From contig CAZACW010000001.1 of NCBI GenBank assembly GCA_964483785.1, positions 62,001-126,000 on the forward strand: a DNA stretch of 64,000 nt, read 5' to 3'. Shown piece after piece: positions 27,001 through 42,000 of the stretch (position 1 is its first letter; each line of letters starts with the position of its first letter). A program made the position numbers and the translations under genes. The DNA comes from JABDGZ01 sp964483785. GTDB taxonomy: Bacteria > Omnitrophota > Gorgyraeia > Zapsychrales > Fredricksoniimonadaceae. The notes under the pieces are model-generated. The model saw only the letters and a program-made list of their open reading frames with translations. It ran no database searches and had not been told where the DNA came from.

Positions 27001-30000
27001 GAAGAATCGGTAAATTGCGCCAATTTAGAACGGTCGATGCCTGTCTCATCATTCCAAATTCCTTCCTGTCTCATGAAATCAAATACTTCTTTATTCACGG
27101 CTTCAAATTTCGCCCGCTGTCTGTCAATCCAAGTCTCGTTCAATTGCTCTACAAACCTGTTACGGGTGAAGGTATTGCTCAAGTGGGTCAGGGTAAATGA
27201 TAATAAGTTTTGACCGTCTCCCTGCCGCCCCAGTCTTTCCAAAATCCGGTTGATTAATGAATTAAAATGTTCTTTCTCGTTGAGGTTGACATTCCAGCTC
27301 TTCACATTTAGTTGTTCCAGCTTAAGAGAGGGGTCAAATTGCACATATCTGGCATTCATCTGGCCAAACACAGACTCAGCTTCTGAGGGCGTACCTGTAG
27401 CTGTCCACGCCTTGGGCATGATTTCACTGGTAAAATGAATAGGTTTGGCTTGGGTGCTTTGCATATGCATGGTCATGGCGGCATATTCTTTGTCTGTTAT
27501 TTCAAAAGGCTCTGATTCTTTGATGCCGCGCGGCTTGATGTCATAGACCTTCATGAAATTCAAGGCCATGCGCACGCGGTCATTGAAATTATAAGGATCG
27601 CCCCAGATCTGCCCAAAGCTGTGTTCACCCATATTGCTACGGACCTCGATGGGTGTAATCCAAAGCTTTCCGGTTTGGTCCTTGGTAAAGAAGAACAGTT
27701 CCCCATGACCTTTGACCACATAGGCCAAGGAATCATAAAGGGCTTTTCTCATGCGGTCATTATACAATTCCAAAACGCGGGCCCAATTTTTATCACCGAC
27801 CTTGGCCTTCCATCGGCCTTCAAGCTCACTGACCATGCCCCTGTCTATCTCATAACCATTACGCAAGACTTCGCCAGAGCCGCTTCTGTTGCTGCGGATA
27901 AATTCATCTAAAATTTCATCCTTGGCTTGCTTGGTGATCTCGGCCTTGGCATTGTCGCTGGTATGATCCTGGCCCGCCTTTTTACGCGCTTCAGTCAATT
28001 CCTGGGCCCTTTGGGCAATCTTAGGATCAGTAATGTCCCTGAAGGCCTTGACCAATGTTTCTTCATGGCCCCTGTATTCTTCAATCAAGGCGCGGTCTTC
28101 CGCGAAATCCGGCCTATCCCAAATTTCGTCCACTTTATCCATCGTACTGCCGTCGATCAGGGGGGCCATGTTGGCCATGGCATGCTGTTCGTCCCCTAAT
28201 TGGCCGCGATAAGTTAATGATTCCAAAACTTGTTTAAGCTGTGACAATTGTTCCTCACTCAGCTTGAGGCCGGTCTTTTCCTTGAAATTCTCTGGGGTGC
28301 CCAATCGATCAATCATACGTTGATTGACCCGTCCGTTCTCATGGACATAAGCTTTGTCCTCATCGTCACCTTGATATTTTTTCAAAGCGTCCATCAATCT
28401 GTCCGTTGATACGCCGATGCCTTTAAGCATTTCTGCATTTAAAATACCTTCCAAAACATTCTCGCCTTTCTCGAATTTATGCAGGGTGATTTCCAGGGCC
28501 TCCCGATGATTCAAAACCAGGGCCCTTCCCTTGCCGCCTGGTTTTGTATTAGGCATAAAGCTATCCCTGCCCTTTTCAGACTGAAGGTCCAATTTATTTC
28601 CTGTTAATTCCGGCCTGACAAAACGGCTCCGGTCAATTTTGAGGAAATAATCCTCATTGCCATCTGTTGTCGTTATGATCAAATTATGGCCTTGATCGGT
28701 CAGTACGTCCGCTGCAGCGGCAATGATTTCCGTTTTACCGCCGGCCATGGTCTTGACAAAGACCGTTAATTTACCGCCATGCTCAGGCGTTTCATCTAAG
28801 ATCACCGATTGGTATAGATCCTTGATCGCGGTTAAATCTTTATAATCATCAATGCCTTCCCATTTCCCCTGTTCTGCTTTTTGATTCAACTTGACCAAGA
28901 CCCTGGCGGCGAATAAGCGCTGCTGGTCCGCCTTATCAAGGGATGTTTTGCCTTTGATCAACTGTTCATCTTTGATGTTTGGATTGCTTTTAATCTTTCT
29001 GGCCATTTCTTCAATAGCTAAGACTTCCTTGCTGACATCTTCGGCCGCTTTAAATACACCCTTGGATTCTTTGGTAATATCTATCGTCCTTGTCGACAGA
29101 GATCTCTCCCGCGCGGCGATCAAACGGCCGATCAACAAGTCACGGTTGCGGGCGTCAAGATTGACAATTCCGCCGACTGTTGCCTTGATCATTTCATCGG
29201 TGACATTGCCTTCAACAAAATTATCCTTGTTTAAAATCGGTTTGCCGCTTTCGGACGGCGCTTTTAATGCATGGAACACCCTGTCGGCCAGTTGTATCGT
29301 GTTTTCTGATGTACCCGTCGATTTAATATCTAAGTCATCCATCAAGGTTGATTGATTGACCTTGCCTTCCATTTGTTCCTGGATGCTTTGTTGAATCGCC
29401 TCTTGATTGCCCTCTAAGCCTAATCTTTTGATCATCCGCACAGCGCCCTTGATAAACGCGACGCTGTCCGCTGAATTCAAATCCCATTGCCTGCGCTCGA
29501 CGGTGGCCATGATCCTTTCATCTTCTTCCTGGGCATTGCGTACGGGATCCACATAGGCCATCACATTCTTAGGCTCATCAATACCTAAACGCTCTTTCCA
29601 ATTCATTATTAATCTGTTAAAAGGCTCGGTGTTACCCTTACCCAAAACATCATAAAACTTGCGTTCTGCGGCCCGGCGGGCTTCCAGGCTCCGGAGGTGG
29701 GTCTTAAGGAAATAAGTGTCTATTGTCTTGTCAAAATGGGTGGTGACTTCTGGGGAAGGTGTTCTCTTGATTAACTTGCTGGGGCCGCCGACTTCGAGGG
29801 GTGTAAGTTCGCTTGTCCTGGCTAAAATGGCCTGAACATCTGCAGGAATACTTTGAGGCGGCGCTCTGGGCGCTTCAGCCCCTCTGGCTTCATTTGGCTT
29901 AGGTTTAGTGACAATCACCAAAACTTGATTGTTTTCATCGCCGAATCGCGCGAAAGCCGTGTCTGTCTTAAGCTCTTGCGCATTGGATTCAAACCGCAAG

Positions 30001-33000
30001 ATAGTCAATTGACGGCCGTCTTTATACTGTGCCCTGCTTTGGTCAATGAACGTTTTTGTTCCGTTCTTGCCTTGGGCAATCTCGATCACCTTGGACGCGT
30101 ATTCCTTATTGTAGACTTGATCCCAGTTCGAATGGCCGATTTTGCTGACACCTTTCAAACTTTCCGCATGGCTCAATTTGGTCTGAATGTCCGCATCGTC
30201 CGGGTGGTGCTGCATGGCTAAATAATAACTTTCAGCTGCCCTTTCATAAAGCCCCATTTCCATCATGCGGTCTCCGATATCAACGTAGGTTCCTGCGCGG
30301 GCACGCATGGCTTCTTGATTGGATAAGATTTCAGAATTCAATAATTCCGGGTTTTCACTTTGAGTTTCAGCATGTGCCAGGCCTCTATGCACATCCAACA
30401 AATTCTCATTAAAGGCAGCCATTCGCTGACTGGTCGAATTCCTAAGAGAAACGATCATTCGATCAATGATGGAATCCCATTTTGCTTTCTGGACATCTGA
30501 AATACCTGAAGAGCCCTGGAACCTATTTTTAAGTTCAGACAAACTATTAATATGTGCCTGCTTTTCACTATCAAAAGCTTGTGCATCACCATGCTCTTGA
30601 CCCAACCATTGGGTAATTTGATCAATGGTATGGAAGGCATCGTCCCCCAAGTACCTGGCATTAAACTTTGCTCTTTCTTTTGCGATATCGGACTTCTCAT
30701 GCGATTCCTGTGCTAAACCTTCGGCTTCTCCGATGTATTGATTTGAAGCCTCCCTTAAGGTTGACCGGACAAGATCATTGTGGAATGTCTCAACCGCCTC
30801 TTGAAGGGCTCTGGCCACCCACAATTTAACTTGATATTTCTCAGCCACCAACTTCCCCGCCACCGCGATGGCACTTTTGGCCATTTTATTGAGTTTCACG
30901 TCTCCATTGATCATGACCCTTTGGTTTAACTCCACCAATTTTTCCAAGCGATCAATTTCCCCCTGTTTCTTGGCAATCTCTTCGGGATTTAAACTGTCCC
31001 TGTTCTTTGCGAGATCACCTATCAATCTGGCCAAGGTATGAGATTGGGCTTCATAGTGAGCGATGGACTCTTGCAGATATCTGGCGGACTCTAAAATATG
31101 CCCGAATTGAGCCAACAACATTCTGTTTTGTAAGAATTCGTTTAGACTGACTGTGTGGCCCAATTGCTGTTCAAGCCTTGCCTGACCTAATGCCAATGGT
31201 CTATCAAATTCGGCCCTGGAGAGACCATCTCTTCGGACCAAATCCTTGACCAGATCAAAATTGGCTTTCTGTTCTTTGGCATTGGACGAACTCGTCAAAA
31301 GATGCATGATCTTGTCAGCATATGATGCGTCAAATAACTTTACCAAAGCGTCTCTTAAATCCTGGTCTAAGCTTTCAGGGTCCCTTTGCCATGTATCCAA
31401 ACCCTCCAGAACCTTGGCATGATCTGTGCCTGCCAAAAGATCCACTTCTCCCACCTTATAATGGGCCACCTCTTCATAATTAATCCGGTTTTTAAGCCAT
31501 GTGATCTGATGGTCCAAGGCTTCCGCGTTTCCCCTGTCCCCTTCAGACAACTGTGATTGGGCTTGTTCTAAATGCCGCAAGGCTTGTTGATATCCAGCGA
31601 TTCTTTCCGGCGCTGACAATTGGTTTTGTTTATAAATATCTGAGCTGTCGATCCCAAATAAACGTTGGGAAGTCCTGTCCCATCGGTTATTGACATTATC
31701 AATAAAGCTGTCCCAGTTTCCTTTATTCTCTGGTTTCGGTACAAACGCCGCCCCTTTGTCTGCGCCAAGATCGGTTATGCTTTGACCTTCTTGGGAAACT
31801 TGCGGGACCGGCATCAGTTTGCCTGTATAGGTAGACGGTTTTACTTGCGGAGCCACATCATGGGGATGGGTGCCAAAGCCTAAAACACTGGTCCCATCTT
31901 CAGCGAATATGGGTTCCATGCGGGCCAATAACGGCCTTTGACCATTGGGCCGGTCAGGCATATCCACAACACCCTGTAAGGTCAGGGTGGTGGGGGTCTT
32001 GGTGCCGTTAAGAATTCTATTTTGCAATAAACGGGAGCCGACTTCATAAAGTTCGTGGCCGCGCGCATCGGTGTTGGTCACTATGGTGGTTTCTCTGGCG
32101 CCGTTTTCTCCTTCAGTGGTCACATACATACCATTAGTCCCAAGCATATTTTCAGCCATGGGAGTTGTGATGATCCTGAACGTATGGTCCACGCCATCTA
32201 TGTTACGTGTATAAACCTTGACATCCGAATCAGGCATATAACTGGCCGCCTCAGCCGCGCCCAGTACTCTTAATCCTAAGGCATCTTGACCAACATCAGC
32301 GGGTATGCCGCTGCTGGCGCCAACAACCACCACGCGCTGGTTACCAGGCAAAATAACTGGTAATGAAGAAGATGCAATGGACGGCCCCTCTGATAATGGA
32401 ACTTTTAATCCTAAATCTCTTGTCGCCCAGCTTGTTAAATTCCCAACCGCAAGAAGGAAATTCCTATCTGTATTAAAATTATCCAAGGCCCCAAAGGTCT
32501 GGTTCAAATGATTCTGGGCTGCCTCCGTATCGCCTCTGTTATAGGCAAGGATGGTTTCATTGAGACCGTTCATGATATCAGGATTGCCGTTGGTCAATTC
32601 GTTCATTCTGCTGACAATGGGGATATTCTTCATGACTTCATAAAAATCTTCCTTGGCCAAGGCCCTGTAGGCTGGCAGACGGGTGAAGAGCGCATATCCT
32701 AATACTGTCTGAGCCGACGGTGAGATCACTGATCCATCTTCGCGGCCCATGGCGCCTGATGCAATATGATCTGCTACATTAAGCAATCCATTTGATCCAG
32801 AAACAATGATCGGCATATAAACAATGTCCCTATAGGCGACCTGGGCCATGCCCGCATTTGTAACAGGCAAGCCATCTCTTGAAATATAGGCAACGTCCCT
32901 CATGCCTGGAAAACGATTGGCAATCAACTCTCCGGCGTTGAAAAATCTACCTAAAATTTGTCCTACCCAATTCTGGCCTGAACCAAGTTCGACTGCCCCT

Positions 33001-36000
33001 CGAGTGTAAGCACCGGCATATCCCGTGGCTCTGGGCTGGACCTGAATTGCAGATAATAACGGCGCCATCCAGACACCACTTTGCGGGGCGCTGATCATAG
33101 AAGCAAGCCAAGCCCTCTTACCTTCAGGACTCATTAGATCGATGATTTGATTATTTTGTTCCAATGCAAAAACAGGGATTTCCTTTTGCCCATATCTTGA
33201 ATCCCTGCCAAGCCAATTATTGTCCATATATCTTTCTGCCCTGATCTCTAAACCCTTAGTCAATGCGCCCACCGGCATCATCATCCCTGACACGGCCGGC
33301 CATTTTAAAGCGCCCGAGGCAGAGGCATCCAATAAAATATCAGGATCTGCGCCCCATTTCTCAAATTGATTCAATCCCATGCGCGGCATGGCCTTTAATA
33401 CAGAGAAGCCAAACAAGCCTTCAACAGCGCCTGCGCCTGCTTGTATAATAGCTCTTGAAGGAGAATAGGTTTCTCTCGTTTTCTTCCAAACAGATATGAA
33501 ACCTGCAGGTTGATGATCTGTTAACAATTGCTGTTCATTGTGGTTGATCTCACTTGCTATATCAATTGTTACATTTGCTGCCCCCATGGCTGTTGAAGAA
33601 TAAGCAGCAGTTTTCACGTTTTCTAAGAATGATAATTTTTCAGTTGGTTTCCCATAACTTGTGGCGCGGGCCAGCCTGCGCAAGCCCAAACCTCCCAGTC
33701 CGCCGATTATCGCGCCTTCGGCAGCATCTGTAGTGAGTCTTGCCTTAGAAATTTGATCTGTTTGATTGTCTCTCCACAATGAATACGCGTCATACGCAGG
33801 ATTTGCAATGGCGCCGCCTACCATACCAACTCCTGAACGTAACCAGATATTGCTTTCAGCCAAAACCTCTAAGGCTTGAAATCCAGAAGCGGCAGATAAT
33901 AGGCCAAATCCCCCACCCCATTCGGCCCCAACACGCAGACCTTCCATAGCATGTTCACCAAAAGATTTTCTATCTGATTCATTCTTTAACAAATCACCAA
34001 TAGTTCCAGTTACACCAAAAATATTTGCCGCTAACATGGCTTGGTCACCAACCATATGTCCCATCCCACCTAATCTTTCTGGAGCCGACTTGGCAAATTC
34101 TCTAGCATACCGCATAGCGGATTCACCAAATATATTTCTTGCTTCCAATAACGGCACGGCCAGAGTCGCAGCGACAATGCCTGTGTCAAGCCAAGACATA
34201 TCTCTTTCTGTCGCGGCATGATAAACCTTGCTTATACCGTAGGTTTCAGCCCCAATAGTCGCAGCGCCTATAATAGCCCTGCCAACGGAAGTATTTATAG
34301 CCCCCTCACCGATGATGCCTCTTGCTAAGCCGCCAATCATCCTTCCAGCCAAAGCTGGTGGAACTAATCCAAATGCAGCCGCTTCACCAATAGATTGCCA
34401 AGTGATCCCAAAATCTCCTGTTCTTTCATAATTGATCAAACCCGCTGTCCCAACTGCGCCTAAATTAATACCTTCCCGTATAGCTAGTCCTTTTGCAAAA
34501 TCACTGGTAAGGGCAGCTGCGATTGCTGATCTCGTTCCCCCCATAATCCCGACTAATTCTGCAGGCCGACCTGCTAATAAGGCCACCCCAGCCATATCAC
34601 TAAAATTAATGGCGGAACCTGTATATAAACTAAATGCTCTTTTCCCGAATCCTCCACCCAATTCGGATAAACCCAATGATACCCCTTCTCTAAATGCACC
34701 TCCTCCTAAACCAAATGTGGTTGTTGCAACAGCGGCGTTATAGACATAGTCCCCAAAACTTGCATTGCCATTAGAATTAGCGTATGTGAACGGAGCAGAT
34801 ATTAAGGTCCCTGCAGCGACCCTGAGTCCCAAATATGTGGCAGCTTCTACAAAAGCTTTTTTTGCGATCATCCCGGCTATATTGCCTGCAAGCCCTGCTC
34901 CTCCTAAACCCATAGATAAACGTTCAAGTCCAGTTAATCCATTTTCATTAACTAAATCTTGATTAATTGCCCTTACTTCAGCACGTCTTTGAAACTCCTC
35001 CGAACTGGATACATTAGCCAATCCTATGTCTTGTTTATGCAATTCCGAATCCATGGAATTATATCGAACAGTCATTTCCCCTTTATCATTAGGGACAATG
35101 ACAGGTAATTTGTTGAGGCCCAAAAGTGTCGGGCTGTTTGAATAATCTTCCTGAGGATTGAGGGATGGTCCATGAAATGGCTGAGTATGATATAAAGCAC
35201 TGAAAAAATATGTAGCTTTCTTCGGATCTCCAAATATATCGTTCAATTCTTGGACAAGATTTCTACGTTCAATCATGTCTGCGGATGAAGGTAAAGTATT
35301 AGTATCACTCATTTTCAATAATTTTGCGGCAATTTGTCTGGCTCTATTAAGGTCTATGTTGGTTGGGTTTTGTTCCTTAAGGGATTGGTTTCCTTGTGCC
35401 GGTGTTTCCTGGTTGTTTCTGGATAATTTTTGTCTGATCGCTGAGGCAATAGATTCCTGATTAATTAATGGGAAAGAAGACGCTGAGTCATGGAACTTTA
35501 AAGAATTGGAATCAAAATCAGTCTCGACTCTTGCGCTCCAGATTTTTCTATCTTTATCATCATAAACAATCACTGTTCGCGTATCCTTATCATAATTTAC
35601 TGCATAATTTTTCCCGTCAATGTTGATGATTTGAGATCCTTGGGGTGCGGAATACACATCACCACCGCCAGGGGCCGTAAACCCATAACGTCCGGCAGTG
35701 TTATACTCTATCATTTCGCCATTAGTCAACGTGCGGCCATTGGTCGTAAAAGATCCTTCGACTGTATGAATGCCCCCGTTTATGTTCATCAAATTTGTCC
35801 CTGCGCTATTAAGCGTTCCGGTTTGGTTATTGATGTCAGCGCTCAATAATCCTTGGCCGCTGGAAACATTGACCAATCCTTTATCGTCCAGGCTTGTGGA
35901 CTTTAAAACCACCTCGCCTGGGGACGCCCACTTGACCGGTCCAATGCCGCCGCCTTCTTCCTTGCCCCACACCACATCGCCGTCAAACCCTAAACCATAT

Positions 36001-39000
36001 CCGATCTTCATGCTGTCCATCCTGCGGTCAATATTGGGATTAAGACCAAATTCCTTAAACGGCATGAACCCAAAAACATTGGCTTCCTTGACCGCGGCCC
36101 CTTCGCCAACGCCTTTTTTGTCCCACGTGACCGCCGTTCCATGAATGGAACTTAAATCCCCATCAAATGTCAGATGGGCATTGCCGGATGCATCGGTGGT
36201 TAAATGATTTACCAGGGCTGCATCGCGAACCATGATGTAACCGCCTGTTGAAGAATTTTCATTATTAATATTCACCTGTTGTCCTGACAACAAGGCAACG
36301 GCGGTGCCGTTGCCTTTGATGCCCATGGGCTGGCTGTGGTCCATGATGATATGGCCGCTGACGACATGACCTGGGATTAACGGAGCATACCCGTTAGTGA
36401 TTGTTTGATCTGTCACCGTTTGAAGGCCGGTTTCCGGTTCGCCCGGAGCTATTTGACCAAGCATGCGTATTGATTCAGGAGTATAAGCCTTAATGGGGGT
36501 GATGTTGCCGTTGATGATATGTTCCGCATTGTCCGCCAGCATCGCATGGTTGACATCAGGGGTCAGCATGTTATTGTTATTGGGATTCGGCGTCAAAAAG
36601 ATGGATCCTTGGCCGTTGGTCTCAAACGCCCTTCCTCCCAAAGACATAGTGGTCCCTTTAGTGTCTCCCAGTAATCCTACATAATATTCTTGATAATCAG
36701 GATTGGGCGGTCCTTCCGGCATTTTCTCCCATGGCAGGGTGCCGTTCACGCCGATTCTTATAACCGGTGAATTGGTGATCTTAAGATAACCATTTTCTGG
36801 AGTTTCGATTTTGGTCACATGGTCCCTGAAGCCAATGCTTGAAACGGGGAGCTCTTCGCTATAACTTCCTTCAGGCGCATACCTGGTGACCTTGACAGGA
36901 CCATCGACCTCGACATGGGTCAAGCCTGTATTCATGACCCAATTGCCGCTATTCATCATGGAAACGACGCTCGTGTTCTTGTTGGGGACATTGTATACTG
37001 CTGTTTCGCCAGGGGCCTGGACGACTTGCGAGGGCAAGGAATTATCTTGATAAAGTTCCAACTTCATGGTCCCTTGTCCAAACCTCATGCCATTAGGCCC
37101 ACCAAAAGTCACATCACCGCTTCCAAATCTTATTTCTCTGCCATTAACATCCGTTCCAAAGGAAACCATGTTTTCAGGATGAAACAGCGGAGGCTCCGGC
37201 TCACCGGCGGCGATACTGGGGCCCCAAGAATTATCCATAGGACTGACGAATTTGACAAACCCACCGGATTGCTGAACCAAGGAGTGGCCCGACTCTCCAT
37301 ATAAAATTCCGGGATTCAAGGACAGTTTTTGATCGGAAACTTCCATCAACGACAAAGGCAGTCTCTGGTTCTCGCCGGTTGCATCCAATTGTGCAACAGT
37401 CCCATATAATCGCGAAGCAATGGCATTTTCCATGCCACTGATATTGATTTCTTGACCTTTGGCTGGAGTACCCTTCTCTCCAAAATCATGAAAGGTCAAA
37501 ATTGAGCCGACCACAGCCAATGCCTTCCCGTCCTGGGTGATCTGGGCCTGCATTTCTTTGGCTGGACCCATAGGTACTCTTTCTCCGAAATCAGAAACTG
37601 ATACGGCCTGATGTGTGAATTTAAGTGTTTGCTCCCCGTTGGGCGTGATAAACATTGAAAAAACACCGTTCAAGCTCAAATAAGTCGTGACTGTGACATC
37701 AATCTTCGCTTCCTGACCGTTTTCAGGTTTAACCGGTGTCATCATGTCATAGATGCCGTTAAAACCATTTTTGTTGATGGGCGTTAGTTTTGTCCCAAAT
37801 TGATTGGCATCTACCTTAATGTCCTGCGATTGAATGACATATCCTTTATCCGAATCCGGCGCCCTAACTTGCTGGTCCTTGGGGTTGATCAAAATAGTTT
37901 TGCCATTTTGATCGGTGGCAATAACGAAATTTCCTTGCTGGGTGGATATCTCGTTGACGTAATTGTACCGGGCCTTGACACCGGCGCTGATTCCTTCCAC
38001 ATAACGGCTGACGCCATTGTCTGTCACTTCCGTATGGATGCCTCTGGCCTCATCATCTAAAATGTTTCTCATAAAGTTGGAAGGTTCAATCAACCCTACT
38101 CTTATGTTGCCGACCACAGGATCAGACGTTTTTCCAGTTAAAGTATTCACAAAGTTGCTGCCATTCCATTGAATATTAAAACCAAGTAGTGCGCCACTGC
38201 TGTCGTGATTCTCGCTCTCTTGCAATATACTCCATAATTTGGCTGTGCGCTGGGCATCCAGGCCAAGCCCTTCTTTTTCATATGCTTTGCTGGCAGAAAA
38301 ATAAAGCGCCTCTGCCTGGACATAATCACCTTTATTTGAATAAACTTTGGCCAGTTGTTCATAAATTAAACCAAGCTGCTTTGGAGCGGCTTTGCCGTCC
38401 GAAGATTCATCAGCATGGATGGCTTGCTCCAAGGCTTGCTGATTTTCATGAATTGAAAGCAGGGAAACGGCCAATTGCTGGCTTTTGACAGCTTCGGCGC
38501 CGAACCCGGTCAGATTGGGGTTCAAATAAACTTGGTCCTTTACAGCTGGGAGCTTTGTCCCATCGGCAAATTCAACTTCCGCATTTGCGCCATAATCTTG
38601 CAGGTAGGTAAAATCCCTGACCTTACGCGCATCATTGTCAAAGATAGCCACGTGAGGTTCACCCAGTTTATTGATATAAACAATATTCCAATTCAATCCC
38701 ATCAATTGAGCCAGTTGGGCAATCTGGGTATGGACATTCACGCAAGGACCTAATAAAGCTGTTTCTTCAAGTGTGGGTTGGATATTTCGTTTACCTAAAT
38801 TATCCAGCCAATCACCTATGAGACCTTTGTCGCCATGGGTCATTTCCATGATGGCTTCAGCCAATTGGATAAAACCTAAATTACCGCTTTGATATAATTC
38901 TCTGGCCTTATCTCTGATGGGAGCAAAATTTGCTTCATTATCCGTGAGAGGCATATTATCTTTGGCATAATCCACCAGCCATTGGGGCGCTGACCTTAAT

Positions 39001-42000
39001 ATCTTGTCATCTGTATTGGCATTTCTGATTTGTTCATAGCTGTACAATTGATTGCCAATATCAACGTAATTTGTCTTGCCGTCCAAGCTTTTCCAAATAA
39101 TGCCTTTGGATGGGTCGAACACTTTCACCACCGTGATGGTTTGATTGGTCCCTGCCTGGGGTTCCTTCATTTCGATAACAGCATTCCTGAAATCCTGCTC
39201 CATGCTGCCGGAAAGATCGTAATTGACTCTGGACAAGAGGTTTTGTTTGTCCGCAATTCCTTTTTCATTAATCATGGTGGTAGGAATAAGATCAGCCGGA
39301 ACTGATCTCATCAAATCAATATCAGGTTTTCCAGAATTGGATTTGTCTGCTTTAGGGCCAAATTGCGGTCCTTCGCCGGGGCCATTGACGTAATAAAAAT
39401 TTTGCAGACCATTGATGCTTAATTCACCCTGATATTTGCCGTCTTTTTCAAGAATCAAACCTGTGTAAGGCAAAAGTCCCAGGGACGTATCCGCCATGCG
39501 GTACATCTTGTTATCAGGAGCTAATTCTATGACGTTTGAAATGATTGGGACGAATTTACCGTCTTTAAGACCAGTTTGAAAATCAATTCTCTGCACACCG
39601 ATCCCCGCCATGATGGCATTCGCCTTGGAAGTGCCCTTATCAGCAACATAAACATAATCATTGGGCAGGGCCATATAATGAAATCCGCCGCGCACCAACT
39701 GGATATTGCCAATATTATCGAAAGCCAAGGTGCTGCTATTATCCAACACAAGATTACCGTGCACGTCTCCCTTGGTCAGGTCCCTGATTCCCGCAATATT
39801 AAAATCATGGCCGCTGGCATTCTTGATGATTTCTCCCCTAAAATCCTGCTCCATGGAACCGCTCAGTCCGTATTGGACATGGGCCAAAATATTTTGATGG
39901 TCAACAGAACCATCGGACTGGATGGTGCCGGTAGGATGATCGATTGGCGGCATGGTTGTAAGATCACCGCCGCCTGATTTTAAACTGATATATTTTTGCA
40001 CCGCATTGAGGATTTGAGGATTTTGATTGACGAACTTGTTAATATCGGCGTCAGACCTGCCTTCCATGGAACCATAATCAACATGATTAGGATCGCCTGC
40101 AGACAAATCTCGATATTGTCTCCACAATTGTTTGACCTGTTCAGCGAAGGTATGCGGAGAAACCTTGGAGCCGTCCACAAAAGACGCTCCCTTGATGTCC
40201 TTTAAGCCGACCGCTCCTCCCTCTAAGGTCAAATTAGCATAATCATGCAGGCCCGTGAGAGTATCAAACTTACGGTAAAGAGGGTTGCTTTGGTCCAGTT
40301 CTTGGACGCCGGTGGTGACACTGGCGTATTTGCCGTCCTGCAGTTTGACTGAGGTAAAGTCGATTTCCTTGACCCCCACGCCAGCTGCCATGGGTTTTCC
40401 GTCAGATGTGCCGGTCAATCCGATAAAGTGATAATCATCGCTGTTGGCTCTATAAAACCCCGTGCCGGAAACATAATCGACATTACCACTGCGATCGTTG
40501 AAGCCCATGGTGCTGCCATCGGTAAGCCCAAGAAAACTGTGAATGACTCCACTGCCGCTTAAGTCCCTTACGCCGGCCAAATTAAAATCTCCGCCAGTGG
40601 CATTTTGGATGACCTCCCCCCTAAAATCCTGTTCCGCGCTTCCGGTGAAGTTACTACCCAGGTTCAAAATCAAATTTTGGTTCGTAATTGTACTGTCAGG
40701 CCGTACAATCCCGGTCGGAGTGGTGTTTACCGCGGCTGATGTTTCGGTTGCAGGCGCCGCAGAAGCATTGGCCTGCTGTCTGGCTTCTTCCGCGGCATTG
40801 TGCGGAGCATTCTGCGCACCCATAATATAGCTTTGATCTTTTAAATTTCTCGCCACAAGTTGGGAAGTGCCTGTTGAGTTGACAACGATGCCGGAATCAA
40901 CTCGGGCCCAGTTGCTGCCGCCATCCACCGATACATCATTGAGCCCTTGTACGGCAATGGGCATGCCGTTTTTAAAATCAAGCCTTGTGAATCTAGCAAT
41001 CACATCTTGGCCGATGCTACTATACGTATCGGCATAGGCCTGGGTTCCATTCACACCATGGTAACTTGATATAGGAAAGACCGCGGCCCCTTTATCCGCA
41101 ACAGAGAAACCGTTTTGATCAATGGTCACCTGACCAAGCTCCCTTAAAGGTTGATTGTTTTGGGATGAGGCCACCGCATCGAAAACAGCATATTGCTGTT
41201 TCCCATTTGAATCCAAAACCGGTTTTCCGGTTTGGGGATTGATGGTCGGCTGGATTTCAGCGATATATTCGTTAATGCCCCCGGCAAATGAAATTTTCAA
41301 GTTATGGTACATGGGTGAAAACGAAATGCCTTGGTTTTCAAGGGCCTGGGAGCCTGATATGTTATTAGGAATGTTTGCAATCAGCGCCTGACCATTGGTA
41401 TTGTCTTGGGATACGGTGCCTTCATAAATATGGCTATTGCCGATTTGGATCGTATTTTCAAAGGATCTAAAGGGCATTGAGCTCGGAGAAGACGATGCGT
41501 CTCCATTTGGTATTTGGGTCTGTCCCGGGACCCAGGCCGCGCGGCTTCCTGATGCGGCAAGGATATCTGTAAACATGGAGGTGCTGTACTTATATTCCCC
41601 AGCCGCCTTTGTCGCCAAATCCAACCGCGTTCCCGTGACGTTTTGGCTGAAGGGGGTATATTCGCCATTAAGCTGTAAACCTTGAGAGCCCTGTCCATAC
41701 GTCAAACCATTTAATTTTTCATTGTTATTGGCATCAATGAGATAGGTGGGATTGTTAAATTTCATGGACATCAAGTCTGTCCCCTCCAGCAGTCCCACGC
41801 GATTGACGTTCAAAAACGCTCCTTGATAAAGTCCATTGACGCCTTGCTGTCCAAAGCTTACAAAGGAGCCTGTTTGGGTTGAATAATCCCCTTTTTCCGT
41901 GCCAAAAATGGATTGATCTGTCCCAATCGGAATCAAGTTGGGTTTTTTAGGATTTGTTCCGACATCCCCAATAAAAGCCATGGCTCCAATACCAAAATTG

